From assembly GCF_900101435.1 (NCBI RefSeq), contig NZ_FMZH01000012.1, forward strand, positions 109,325-173,324: a DNA stretch of 64,000 nucleotides, in the 5' to 3' direction. The stretch's first letter is position 1. Each line of letters begins with the position of its first letter. The notes beneath the pieces were generated by a model that was not told the DNA's origin, ran no database searches, and worked only from the letters and a program-made list of their open reading frames with translations. The position numbers and the translations under genes are program-made. This document shows positions 1 through 7,942 of the stretch, one piece after another. This stretch comes from Pedobacter soli (GTDB lineage: Bacteria; Bacteroidota; Bacteroidia; Sphingobacteriales; Sphingobacteriaceae).

Positions 1-2
1 CT

Positions 3-116
3 GCAAAAAATGGACTAGATATATTTGAAAACAAAAAGGTAACTCTTGCAGATTCTATAATCTTTATAATCTATATGAGTTCGTGGCTTGGCCTTACGAT
101 GCTTCCACTAAAGTAA
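3..116 (+). CDS. 3' end of an unidentified gene (partial)
   Basis: An open frame enters from the left edge and stops at TAA 114-116, giving 37 residues. It includes a hydrophobic stretch (roughly SIIFIIYMSSWLGLTMLPL) that would suit a C-terminal membrane segment. No start is visible because the gene begins outside the window. The fragment is too short to name, and a chance open frame cannot be excluded. Confidence 0.3.
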   Translation, partial: AKNGLDIFENKKVTLADSIIFIIYMSSWLGLTMLPLK

Positions 117-234
117 GGCAATGCTAATCGGAGCAGATACAACTAAACAAAGCGAAATTAATTTGCAATGAAAGCAGCGCCGTGATGACCAAATTAAAAA
201 ACTGCAGCTTTTTATCTATCTAAATCTAAGTAAA

Positions 235-444
235 ATGAGTTTTTCAAACAGAATTCTAGTGTATCTCGGGATGTTCCTTTTCATGTTTGGTGGTATATAT
301 TGCATTACCCAACTTTTCGCCATAGTGCTTGACCGCCCGCTTTCTTTCCTTACATTCAAAATCGAAAAATTATCCTGGATATTCTTTTTCGCACTGTTGG
401 CAACTTTGATTGGCTTTTGGCTAATTCGCAAACAAAAAAGATGA
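235..444 (+). CDS. small two-helix membrane protein, unknown function
   Basis: The 69-residue protein has two hydrophobic helices, about residues 7-32 and 46-63, and ends in a basic tail (RKQKR), so it should be an inner-membrane protein with a cytoplasmic C-terminus. ATG 235 follows an A-rich stretch (AAGTAAA), the usual ribosome-binding context in Bacteroidota. I do not recognise the family. It stands alone between the gene tail at the left edge and the minus-strand tRNA, whose terminator lies just past its stop codon. Composition and topology favour a real gene. Confidence 0.5.
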   Translation: MSFSNRILVYLGMFLFMFGGIYCITQLFAIVLDRPLSFLTFKIEKLSWIFFFALLATLIGFWLIRKQKR

Positions 445-450
445 TGAAAC

Positions 451-482
451 AAAAAAGCCGATCTAAATTAATAAATCGGCTT
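451..482 (-). terminator. rho-independent terminator of tRNA-Ala
   Basis: An 8-bp stem (455-462 with 475-482, AAGCCGAT/ATCGGCTT) is followed on the minus strand by a run of T. It sits 7 nt after the tRNA 3' end, so it should end that transcript. Confidence 0.8.
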
Positions 483-488
483 ACGTTG

Positions 489-562
489 TGGAGAATACCG
501 GATTCGAACCGGTCACCTCTTGCCTGCCAGGCAAGCGCTCTAGCCAAATGAGCTAATCCCCC
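489..562 (-). tRNA. tRNA-Ala (anticodon GGC)
   Basis: Read on the minus strand, this 74-nt segment folds as a tRNA. It has a 7-bp acceptor stem starting GGGGGAT, a D-arm (TTAGCTCATTTGGCTAGAG), an anticodon arm CTTGC-CTGGCAG-GCAAG giving anticodon GGC, and a T-arm with GGTTCGAATCC. The acceptor stem carries the G3:U70 wobble pair that marks alanine tRNAs. The 3' CCA is not encoded (A73 is followed by CAAC). A promoter lies upstream and a terminator downstream, so it is an independent single-tRNA transcript. Confidence 0.97.
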
Positions 563-636
563 ATTTTTTGAATATTCAATAACCAAACCTGAATAACCAA
601 TAGGATCATTGAGACAAGCGTTCGCTGCTTGTGCTG

Positions 637-667
637 CAAAAATAGCAAATACTTTATCGAAAGCAAA
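637..667 (-). promoter_or_regulatory. promoter of tRNA-Ala
   Basis: On the minus strand TTTG (667-664) and TATTTTTG (644-637) are 19 nt apart. This matches the Bacteroidota sigma-ABfr consensus TTTG-N19-TAnnTTTG at both boxes. The leader before the tRNA would be about 70 nt. Confidence 0.75.
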
Positions 668-770
668 TGATAATTGATTTTTTTATTGCGGTGCGATAAA
701 CGTAGTACAAAAACGGCCGCAAACACCCCAAAAAGCCATAATTGGCTGTTATTTTAGCTAACCTTCCAGG

Positions 771-1397
771 CTATTTTTGATTTAACAGCGCCTGATAGGC
801 ATCTACAAATTGAGCCACATGGTAGCCATCCATTAAAGCATGGTTAACATGAATCGAAACCGGCATTATTTTTCTTCCGTTTTCATCCCTCACCTTGCCA
901 AAAGAGATTTTTGGGCAGCTATCCTGAAAAGCAAAATTGCGGGCATGAGATAATGAAGTAAAGTTTAACCAGGGCAGTGCCGAATAATGGATTACATTTT
1001 CGCCCGAAGCAGATGGAATTAAGCCTGTTGTAGCCTGTACTTTTTCAATTTCCTGATCGGCTAACAGTTTAAACTCGTTAAAGTCTGCATAAAAATCGAG
1101 GTAACCGAAACCAAAAGTACCATTTGGGCGGTTAATGGTGGCCGCAGCATTTACACAGTCGTATTTCCAAACCTCGCCATCAATAATGCGGTAACTAAAA
1201 GGCTCGATGGCATTGGCGGCGGCCAGCGATTTGTGTAAATAAAGCAGGAAAAACGAAACTGCTTTCTCTTTAGCTTCCTTGTAGGTAGCCGTGCAATCTA
1301 AATCTACGGTAACACCAAAAAATGGTTCCCCAAAGGTGCTAAAAAAATTAAAGTGATCTTTTCTGATCCAGGTGTCTATATCTATTTTCTCTTTCAT
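771..1397 (-). CDS. chloramphenicol acetyltransferase-like (CatA-fold) acyltransferase
   Basis: The 208-residue length is normal for the CAT family, which transfers acetyl groups from acetyl-CoA as a trimer. The active-site signature near the C-terminus reads HALMDG, with the catalytic His at about 186 and the structural Asp at 190. The N-terminal half has the family's RKDHFNFF and FFGVTVDLD-type strands. The start codon overlaps the stop of the HAD gene (ATGA, 4 bp), so the two are translationally coupled. Many Bacteroidota CAT-like proteins act on unknown acceptors, so actual chloramphenicol resistance is not established. Family confident, substrate unknown. Confidence 0.85.
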   Translation of the reverse strand: MKEKIDIDTWIRKDHFNFFSTFGEPFFGVTVDLDCTATYKEAKEKAVSFFLLYLHKSLAAANAIEPFSYRIIDGEVWKYDCVNAAATINRPNGTFGFGYLDFYADFNEFKLLADQEIEKVQATTGLIPSASGENVIHYSALPWLNFTSLSHARNFAFQDSCPKISFGKVRDENGRKIMPVSIHVNHALMDGYHVAQFVDAYQALLNQK

Positions 1398-2089
1398 TCA
1401 ATTAATTTGACTAAAACTTCTGACAAGCTTTCCATCTCGTAAAAATTGGGATGCTCGATGGTATGGTCGATACTTTCGTGCACCCAGGTGGTGTGGTACG
1501 GGATGTGAACGGCATGACCGCCAATGTTAAGTACCGGTAATACATCAGATTTCAAGGAGTTGCCCAGCATTAGAAATGATTCGGGATTACAATCCAGGTG
1601 TTTCAATAGTTTTTGATAATCCTTTTCCTGCTTATCGCTCATAATTTCGATGTGATGGAAATAATGGTCTAAACCCGATTTGGTCAATTTCCTTTGCTGA
1701 TCGAGCAAATCTCCTTTGGTAGCCACCACCAGTTTGTATTTTCCGTGCAGCGCCTTTAGTACTTCCTCTACCCCATCCAGCAGCTCAATGGGTTTGTTTA
1801 ACATTTCCTGCCCCAGTTCGATTATCATTTCCACAACTTTGGGGTCATTTTTCCCCATTGTGACCCTCAATGCCGTTTCGATCATACTGAGCATAAACCC
1901 CTTAATACCAAAGCCATAGAGTGGCAAATTGGCAATTTCTGTTTTGTAAAGTTCTACAATTAAACTGTGGCGTGGCATGAAGTCTTCCAGCAGGGCCGCA
2001 AATTTATCTTCAGTTTCGCGGAAGTAAGGTTCGTTTACCCAAAGGGTGTCATCAGCATCAAAAGCAATTACGGTAATCTGATTGTTCAT
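1394..2089 (-). CDS. HAD-family hydrolase (phosphatase-like)
   Basis: The protein has 231 residues from ATG 2089; the frame is open further upstream, but the HAD core starts right after this Met. Motif I is FDADDTLW (nucleophile and acid Asp about residues 10 and 12), motif II VVATKGD, motif III the Lys in QEKDYQKLL, and motif IV MLGNSLKSDV. A helical cap sits between motifs I and II. Layout matches YjjG/haloacid-dehalogenase type small-molecule phosphatases; the substrate cannot be told. It is first in a two-gene unit with the CAT-like gene. A TACTTTTG box at 2119-2112 lies 23 nt upstream. Confidence 0.85.
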   Translation of the reverse strand: MNNQITVIAFDADDTLWVNEPYFRETEDKFAALLEDFMPRHSLIVELYKTEIANLPLYGFGIKGFMLSMIETALRVTMGKNDPKVVEMIIELGQEMLNKPIELLDGVEEVLKALHGKYKLVVATKGDLLDQQRKLTKSGLDHYFHHIEIMSDKQEKDYQKLLKHLDCNPESFLMLGNSLKSDVLPVLNIGGHAVHIPYHTTWVHESIDHTIEHPNFYEMESLSEVLVKLIE

Positions 2090-2111
2090 GGTTATGCTTA
2101 CTTTAGTGCCA

Positions 2112-2119
2112 CAAAAGTA
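2112..2119 (-). promoter_or_regulatory. -7 box of the HAD/CAT operon
   Basis: TACTTTTG on the minus strand fits TAnnTTTG exactly and predicts a transcript with a leader of about 19 nt. No clear TTTG lies 19 nt upstream, so only the -7 element is supported. Confidence 0.4.
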
Positions 2120-2168
2120 AAGCCGGCAACTCCCATAAAAAAGGACATTTGTCTCGGCGAGAAAAAAT

Positions 2169-2810
2169 ATGTTACGAACAAATCTCGATTTTTTATCCTT
2201 TATTGAGCGTTTTTGCAGAGAAAATGAAAGCGAAAACATTAGCCTTAAAAGCTTTAGGCCTGGCTATCGTTTAATAGAGCAGGGCGATAAAATCAGCAAT
2301 ATTTATATCATTAAAGAAGGAATAAGCAAGTGTTTTATCTCCGAAGAAAACGGCAAAGATTTCATTATCGAGTTTTTAGGCAAGGGCGAAGTTGTTGGCG
2401 AACTGGAGGCATTGAAAAAAATTGACTGTTTATGCAACGTAGCTGCCATAAGTGAAGTAACGGCCTACGTCATCCCCGATCATGTTTTCCTCTCACTGAT
2501 ACAAAAAAGTGGCGAATTTACTACCATCTTACTCCAGGAGCTATCAACCCGGATAATCCAAACCAGCACAAGAGCCTCTTTTCAGCAATTATATACTGTT
2601 GAATATGCGTTATTGAAACTGCTGCAGTTACAGGCAAATGAAAGCATTTCACTCTCAAAAGACGATATGGCTGCATACCTCGGCATTTCAGTAAGAAGCT
2701 TTAACAGAAGCTTAAAGCAACTCATAGAGAAAGGCAATCAGGATACACCTGAGTTTAAAAACATGCTGCAAACTGCAAACATAAAAAAGCTGGTAGACCG
2801 GCTAAAGTAA
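2169..2810 (+). CDS. Crp/Fnr-family transcription regulator
   Basis: The 213-residue protein has an N-terminal cyclic-nucleotide-binding-type beta-roll (about residues 15-130; EQGDKISNIYIIKEGISKCF and FLGKGEVVGELEAL are typical) and a C-terminal winged helix (about 160-195; LSKDDMAAYLGISVRSFNRSLKQL). It lacks the Fnr cysteine cluster. After the recognition helix the sequence departs from the usual GLI wing and reads EKGNQDTPEFKNMLQTANI. It is divergent from the HAD/CAT pair with 79 bp between, so it may control that pair. Ligand unknown. Confidence 0.85.
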   Translation: MLRTNLDFLSFIERFCRENESENISLKSFRPGYRLIEQGDKISNIYIIKEGISKCFISEENGKDFIIEFLGKGEVVGELEALKKIDCLCNVAAISEVTAYVIPDHVFLSLIQKSGEFTTILLQELSTRIIQTSTRASFQQLYTVEYALLKLLQLQANESISLSKDDMAAYLGISVRSFNRSLKQLIEKGNQDTPEFKNMLQTANIKKLVDRLK

Positions 2811-3106
2811 TCCTTACAACTTTATGGTATAATTATTGCTATAAACATTTTTGTTTTTACAGCTGTAACGTTTTCATTGCGGCATACGTTTACCAGACAA
2901 AAAACAAACTAAACAATTACACACAAAAAAACCTAAATATGAAAAAAACTTACCTTCCAATCTTTTTAAGATTTCCGAGTTAACGGTATCTGGCCATTTA
3001 TACAATAGCCACCTATTCGTCGATATCCTTAATTATCATAGAATTAATGCAAAAAACGGTTCACCGAAATTGCTATTTTATTGATTTCAGTAATCTTATT
3101 AACAAA

Positions 3107-3718
3107 ATGAGTGCTTTTATACACATCTACACCAACGCCTTAACAGACGATTTAATTCCAACAATTTTAAAACGTCTAAACGAACACGAAAGTGTTTTAG
3201 ACATTAATTCATCATTTTCATTCAGAAATTCGAACGGGAATTTACCCATTGTATTTAAATGGGAAAAGCCAAGTTTAGAAATATTTAATGAAAATAATTT
3301 AAAGCTGAATTTTAGCACGTCAATTAAACCTTTCGATCTAAAAGAATACAAGAAAAAGCTTTTTAAAGATAAAATCATTAAACAAAGTTTTATCCAGAAG
3401 TTAACTGCGCTTTTTAAAAAGAAGAAGAAAAAGAAAGCAGTTAAAACCATTAAGTTAAGTGCCGAAATAGAAGCACAACTGCAAAATTACAATAAGGTAT
3501 TTTCGATTAAATACCATGCCGGTGATGTTTTTGAAAATCACTTTGGCACCTTAATCGGCGCCATTATTACCGAACTTACCAAAGGTGTTTGTCACTTCAC
3601 TCAGGATAATGTATGGTACGATTCCAAAAATGTTTTAAGAGAATCATTGGTTAGCTTATACACCCTTGAGGAACTTCCTAACCACATCAATAAGAATGTG
3701 GTAGCTGTTGCCAGCTAA
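3107..3718 (+). CDS. conserved-looking hypothetical protein
   Basis: I do not recognise this protein. From ATG 3107 it has 203 residues (MSAFIHIYTNALTDD); an in-frame ATG at 3047 would add 20 residues of less protein-like composition, so the later start is preferred. It is a soluble alpha/beta sequence without signal peptide or membrane segment. A lysine run (KKKKKKK) near the middle separates an N-terminal half from a C-terminal half with GDVFENHFGTLIGAIITEL and CHFTQDNVWYD. It is monocistronic between the Crp-type regulator and carbonic anhydrase. No function is assigned. Confidence 0.65.
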   Translation: MSAFIHIYTNALTDDLIPTILKRLNEHESVLDINSSFSFRNSNGNLPIVFKWEKPSLEIFNENNLKLNFSTSIKPFDLKEYKKKLFKDKIIKQSFIQKLTALFKKKKKKKAVKTIKLSAEIEAQLQNYNKVFSIKYHAGDVFENHFGTLIGAIITELTKGVCHFTQDNVWYDSKNVLRESLVSLYTLEELPNHINKNVVAVAS

Positions 3719-3959
3719 GAAAATGGCTACTTCCTAAGTTTGGTCAAACATTAAGCTTAGGAAGTATTCAAAATGATTTTCTGTGTTATTACGACAGAAA
3801 TCCCTCCCCTTTGCGCCAATGCCTGCCATAATTTCATACAAAGCACTAAACATTTAGCAGCTTAATTTGTTATCAAAATCTGGAAATCTTTTATAGTTTT
3901 ATGCCCGTATAAATACTATATCTTTTCCATTGAATAACATAAACTTATCCAAATAAATT

Positions 3960-4586
3960 ATGAATGTAGCAGAAGTTTTTAAGAATAACGAAAAATGGAT
4001 TGCAGAAAAACTTTCCATCAATCCGGACTATTTTAGCGATCTGGCTAAAGGACAAAGCCCTGAATTTTTATACATTGGATGTTCTGACAGTCGTGTTACG
4101 GCAGAAGATTTAATGGGAATACAGCCGGGACAGGCCTTTGTACACCGTAACATTGCCAACCTGGTAAACAACGTAGATTTAAGCGTAATGACCGTTTTAA
4201 ATTACGCGGTAAGACACCTAAAGGTAAACCACATTGTAGTTTGTGGCCACTATAACTGTGGTGGTGTAAAAGCAGCCATGCAGCCAGCAGATTTAGGCAT
4301 TTTAAACCCATGGTTAAGAAATATCCGCGATGTTTACCGTTTACATAAAGATGAATTGAATGCCATTGCCGATGAAGATGCACGTTATAACCGCCTGGTT
4401 GAGCTAAATGTACAGGAACAATGTGTTAACCTGCTTAAAACAGCAGCTGTACAGGAAGCCATTGTACACCGTGGCTTAACCGTTCAAGGCTGGGTTTTTG
4501 ACATCAGAACAGGCCGTTTAATTGATCTGAAAATCGATTTTGAAAAAATCTTGAAAGATATTACGGAGATCTATAAACTTTACTAG
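3960..4586 (+). CDS. beta-class carbonic anhydrase
   Basis: It catalyses reversible hydration of CO2 to bicarbonate in the cytoplasm. The 208-residue protein carries the beta-class zinc ligands Cys41 (in CSDSR), His97 and Cys100 (in GHYNCGG), and the catalytic dyad Asp43/Arg45. Length and the HRNIAN motif (62-67) are normal for bacterial enzymes of this class. It is monocistronic and closed by a strong hairpin terminator. Likely roles are supplying bicarbonate for carboxylation and growth at ambient CO2. Confidence 0.95.
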   Translation: MNVAEVFKNNEKWIAEKLSINPDYFSDLAKGQSPEFLYIGCSDSRVTAEDLMGIQPGQAFVHRNIANLVNNVDLSVMTVLNYAVRHLKVNHIVVCGHYNCGGVKAAMQPADLGILNPWLRNIRDVYRLHKDELNAIADEDARYNRLVELNVQEQCVNLLKTAAVQEAIVHRGLTVQGWVFDIRTGRLIDLKIDFEKILKDITEIYKLY

Positions 4587-4597
4587 TCACAAGTATT

Positions 4598-4635
4598 AAA
4601 CCTCGCAGGTTTTAAAAACCTGCGAGGTTTTTTAT
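4598..4635 (+). terminator. terminator after carbonic anhydrase (shared with kduD)
   Basis: A long perfect stem (AAACCTCGCAGGTTT paired with its complement, short A-rich loop) is followed by TTTTTTATT on the plus strand. It lies between convergent genes and could also stop the kduD transcript, though the T-run is weaker on that strand. Confidence 0.85.
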
Positions 4636-4680
4636 TATAAATCCAGACTCCGGACTGAAGACTGCAGACTTCGAACTAAC

Positions 4681-5445
4681 CTATCGTCCCATCCAGCCGC
4701 CATCAACAGTTAAGATCGTTCCGTGAACATAGTCACTTGCGGCTGAAGCAAGGAATAAAGTTGGTCCTTTAAAATCTTCTGGGTTACCCCATCTTCCTGC
4801 CGGAATACGTGATAAAATTGAGGTACTACGATCCTGATCTTCGCGTAAAGCTGTGGTATTATCGGTTGCAATATAACCTGGTGCTATGGCATTTACATTA
4901 ACACCTTTAGCTGCCCATTCGTTAGCAAATGCTTTGGTTAAAGAAGCAATTGCACCTTTACTGGCGGCGTACCCTGGTACAGTAATGCCACCCTGAAATG
5001 ACAACAGCGATGCAGTAAAAATTACTTTTCCACTACCTCTTGCTACCATATCCCTGCCTACTTCGCGGGTTAAAATAAACGGAGCAGTTTGGTTTACCGC
5101 AATTACCTCATCCCAATATTCATCAGGATGTTCGGCAATAGGTTTACGCAAAATGGTTCCGGCATTGTTTACCAGAATATCAATTACCGGATGATCGGCT
5201 TTTACCTGTGCAGCAAATGCCAATGTGTTTTCGCGTTTACCAAAATCGCACTGGTAAGCATAAAACTTACGACCCAGGGCTAAAACTTCTTTTTCTATGG
5301 CGCTACCTTGCAATTCAAGGCTGGCCGATACACCAATAACATCGGCACCTGCTTCTGCAAGTGCTAAAGCCATGGCTTTTCCAATTCCTCTCTTGCAACC
5401 GGTAACTAAAGCAGTTTTACCTGCTAAATTAAATACGTTTGACAT
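4681..5445 (-). CDS. kduD: 2-dehydro-3-deoxy-D-gluconate 5-dehydrogenase
   Basis: KduD is a short-chain dehydrogenase that reduces 2,5-diketo-3-deoxygluconate to 2-keto-3-deoxygluconate with NAD(P)H, the last uronate-specific step before KDG kinase. The 254 residues show the nucleotide motif TGCKRGIG (15-22), NNAG (93-96) and the catalytic set Ser146, Tyr159, Lys163 (YAASK), and end in the SDR C-terminus VDGGWMGR. It follows kduI by 54 bp on the same strand, which supports KduD rather than a general SDR. It is last in the PUL's minus-strand series. Confidence 0.93.
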   Translation of the reverse strand: MSNVFNLAGKTALVTGCKRGIGKAMALALAEAGADVIGVSASLELQGSAIEKEVLALGRKFYAYQCDFGKRENTLAFAAQVKADHPVIDILVNNAGTILRKPIAEHPDEYWDEVIAVNQTAPFILTREVGRDMVARGSGKVIFTASLLSFQGGITVPGYAASKGAIASLTKAFANEWAAKGVNVNAIAPGYIATDNTTALREDQDRSTSILSRIPAGRWGNPEDFKGPTLFLASAASDYVHGTILTVDGGWMGR

Positions 5446-5499
5446 GTGTTTTCTATTGATACTTTTGTAAGATCTCTCCGCTTCGGTCGAGATGACGGT

Positions 5500-6339
5500 T
5501 TATTTCAGTTCTGTAATGGCGCAGTGGTCCATGTCGCCATAATCCAGGTTTTCGCCTGCCATACCCCAAATAAAGGTATAGTTACTGGTACCCGCACCTG
5601 AGTGGATTGACCAGTTTGGCGAAATTACCGCCTGATCGCCCTGCATCCAAATGTGGCGTGTTTCTTGCGGCTGGCCCATAAAATGACAAACGCTTTGCCC
5701 CTGTGGAACTTCAAAATAAAAATAAGCCTCCATTCTCCTGTCGTGCGTATGTGCAGGCATAGTATTCCAAACACTGCCCGATTTTAATTCGGTCATTCCC
5801 ATCTGTAACTGGCAGGTTGGCAAAACACTGTTTACCAACAATTTATTAATGATGCGGTGATTTGCTGTTTCCGGTGTCCCCAGTTCAACAATTTCGGCCT
5901 CGGCTTTGCTTACTTTTTTGGTTGGGTAAGTATGGTGTGCAGGCGCCGAGTTGATATATAACTTTGCAGCCGTACCTTTATCAGCCGATTCGAAAAACAC
6001 TTCTTTAGTGCCTTTACCAATATATAAAGCTTCTTTGTAATCCAATTCGTAAGTTTCGCCATCAGCGGTAACAATTGCCTTTCCACCTACGTTAATAATA
6101 CCCAGTTCTCTGCGTTCTAAGAAGTAATTTGCTTTTAAATCATCAGGGTTTGGCAGGGCTATTTTCTGGTCAATTGGCATGGCGCCACCCACAATATACC
6201 TGTCAAAATGAGATAAAGTTAAGTTTACCTGGTTGGCTTCAAACACGTTTTCAATTAAGAAATTATCCCGCAAAGCAGCGGTATCCATTTGTTTAACTTC
6301 TTTTGGGCTCTGAGCGTAACGGCTTTCGAATTTGTTCAT
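5500..6339 (-). CDS. kduI: 5-keto-4-deoxyuronate isomerase
   Basis: KduI isomerises 4-deoxy-L-threo-5-hexosulose uronate, formed spontaneously from the unsaturated uronate released by GH88, into 2,5-diketo-3-deoxygluconate. The 279-residue cupin has the zinc-site residues His197, His199 (PAHTHDRRMEAYFYF), Glu204 and His246, spaced as in the E. coli enzyme. It is cytoplasmic, with no signal peptide. A -7 box and a perfect 12-bp dyad lie just upstream, so kduI-kduD may have its own promoter in addition to read-through from the PUL. Confidence 0.95.
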   Translation of the reverse strand: MNKFESRYAQSPKEVKQMDTAALRDNFLIENVFEANQVNLTLSHFDRYIVGGAMPIDQKIALPNPDDLKANYFLERRELGIINVGGKAIVTADGETYELDYKEALYIGKGTKEVFFESADKGTAAKLYINSAPAHHTYPTKKVSKAEAEIVELGTPETANHRIINKLLVNSVLPTCQLQMGMTELKSGSVWNTMPAHTHDRRMEAYFYFEVPQGQSVCHFMGQPQETRHIWMQGDQAVISPNWSIHSGAGTSNYTFIWGMAGENLDYGDMDHCAITELK

Positions 6340-6360
6340 TGGTTAAAAATTGAGTTGTGA

Positions 6361-6391
6361 GGTAAGATTTGAAGTAGGATCAAATCTTACC
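6361..6391 (-). promoter_or_regulatory. perfect 12-bp dyad in the kduI leader
   Basis: GGTAAGATTTGA (6361-6372), a 7-nt spacer, and its exact complement TCAAATCTTACC (6380-6391). No T-run follows on the minus strand, so it is not a normal terminator. Its upstream edge is where transcription from the adjacent -7 box should start, so it could be a repressor operator or a protective 5' stem-loop. Confidence 0.6.
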
Positions 6392-6393
6392 CG

Positions 6394-6401
6394 CAAATAT
6401 A
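6394..6401 (-). promoter_or_regulatory. -7 box upstream of kduI
   Basis: TATATTTG on the minus strand is an exact TAnnTTTG match, about 55 bp before the kduI start and immediately upstream of the dyad. No convincing -33 TTTG lies at 19 nt. Confidence 0.45.
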
Positions 6402-6425
6402 TTTATACGATATTGATTATTGGTA

Positions 6426-7652
6426 TTAATACTCAACTTTATAATCCTTTTTTATCGTTTCTCCGCTCCAGGCTTTTAAACTCGTCCATGGTGCTGGTGC
6501 ATCGGTCCAGAATTTATTATCGGCTGGCAAACCCAGGGTTAAAAAGCCAAGGGTAGCCATATACAAACTGCCTGTAGAAGTATAAATATCTGCAATTTCT
6601 GGCTGATGCCCGTTAAAACCCAGTACCAGCCAGCCTTTATCGTCAAAATTCTGATTGCCATTATACAGGTTATAAATTACTTTGGTTAAAGCACCGCGTA
6701 CTTGTGCAGGTTTAACATATTCGGGCAGTTTTTCCATCAGGGCAACCTGTGCCAAAGCCTGAAAAGCGGCAGTACGATAGGTAATGGAACGGCCGTATGC
6801 CGGATAAGTTCCTTCCGGAGAAATGATCCGCTCCAGGTATTCTGAGTAACGTACCATCCGTTTCAAAGCCAGATCGTAATCGGCTTGTTGCGCTTTTTTC
6901 TTATCAACCAGCACTTTTAAAAGATCAACCAGCATGGGGTGTATTACGTAAGAATTGTAATAATCCATGCTGAATTTTTCGCCATCGCTATACCAGCTGT
7001 CGCCTACATACCACTCTTTCATTTTATTGATAGCAAACTGTACGCGAGCCGGATCGTACTGCTCGCCAATGCTTAATAAAAAGCCTTCGCTTAAGCCCGC
7101 AAACAATAACCAGTTGTTGTATGCGCCGGTACGGGTGCGCAGCGATTTAAACTCTTCGATAAATCTCTTTTTAGTGGTTTCATCAAGTGGCTCCCACAAG
7201 GCTTTTGGTGCACGTAAAAAAGCATGGGCTACATAGGCCGCATCAACAATCGGCTGACTTTCTGATCGGAAACTGATATAATCCGGACTCTCGGGGTTTA
7301 CCGAATTGGTTAATGCCTTTAAAAGCTCGGTACGCATATTTTTCCGCAGCTTGCCTTCTGCAGTTTCGTCATCAGGTAAAGCCAGCCACGGTGCCACACC
7401 GGCCACAGTACGACCTAATGCTTCGAGATAGGTAACTTTGGCGGCATTTAAGCCATAACCAGGCGCTTTTTCTACTGGCATATTCTTTTTTAAAGTTTCA
7501 TTGGCCAGGTTATAGATTACCGGATAGGCTATACGGTACAAATGTTTTACCCAAATGGCACGGTCTTCTGCGCCTGTAGTTGTTTTTTTATTTTGCGCAT
7601 TTGCCAGCTGCGTAAAAATCAGCAGGAAAGCAAAAATCAGTTTATATTTCAT
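6426..7652 (-). CDS. DUF2264 family exported glycosidase (GH154-type)
   Basis: The 408-residue protein begins with a clear signal peptide (MKYKLIFAFLLIFTQLANAQ), so it should act in the periplasm. The rest is an alpha/alpha-barrel-like sequence with DUF2264 features: NNWLLFAGLSEGFLL, SMDYYNSYVIHPML and PEGTYPAYGRSITYRTAAFQ. To my knowledge some DUF2264 members are beta-glucuronidases placed in GH154, which would fit a locus for uronic-acid glycans; that substrate is inference. It lies between GH88 and kduI on the same strand. Confidence 0.8.
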   Translation of the reverse strand: MKYKLIFAFLLIFTQLANAQNKKTTTGAEDRAIWVKHLYRIAYPVIYNLANETLKKNMPVEKAPGYGLNAAKVTYLEALGRTVAGVAPWLALPDDETAEGKLRKNMRTELLKALTNSVNPESPDYISFRSESQPIVDAAYVAHAFLRAPKALWEPLDETTKKRFIEEFKSLRTRTGAYNNWLLFAGLSEGFLLSIGEQYDPARVQFAINKMKEWYVGDSWYSDGEKFSMDYYNSYVIHPMLVDLLKVLVDKKKAQQADYDLALKRMVRYSEYLERIISPEGTYPAYGRSITYRTAAFQALAQVALMEKLPEYVKPAQVRGALTKVIYNLYNGNQNFDDKGWLVLGFNGHQPEIADIYTSTGSLYMATLGFLTLGLPADNKFWTDAPAPWTSLKAWSGETIKKDYKVEY

Positions 7653-7734
7653 TATAGTTTATTTAATAATAATTTGAGTGGTATTAAAAGTTTAATATTA
7701 TTCGGAGAGCAAGTTACAAGCTACTATTTAGGTT

Positions 7735-7815
7735 TCATCCCGCTTTCCGTTTTACTTCGCCCGATGCTTCATCGGGCTCCGTGTTCACTACATCCGATAG
7801 CTATCGGATCGGGTC
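7735..7815. repeat. intergenic palindromic repeat cluster
   Basis: Two dyads lie in the 290-bp gap between GH88 and the DUF2264 gene: CCCGATG-CTT-CATCGGG (7760-7776) and the perfect 18-bp palindrome ATCCGATAGCTATCGGAT (7792-7809). The same 18-mer recurs at 59763-59780, so this belongs to a dispersed repeat family rather than to local regulation. The rest of the gap shows nothing else I can support. Confidence 0.6.
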
Positions 7816-7942
7816 TAAGTGGCACGGTCTGCATCAGTATTAACGGTTAGGTGCCTTAACCCATAAACATTAATTTAATGCAAAATCAAGTCTAATCTAC
7901 ATCCTGAATAAAATATATACAAACCTCTTGTTTAACAGTTTT

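Noticed and set aside
2939..2983. Short frame MKKTYLPIFLRFPS resembling a signal-peptide start
   Set aside because: Only 14 codons before a stop, and no continuing coding sequence in any frame up to the next gene; a gene remnant or chance are equally possible.
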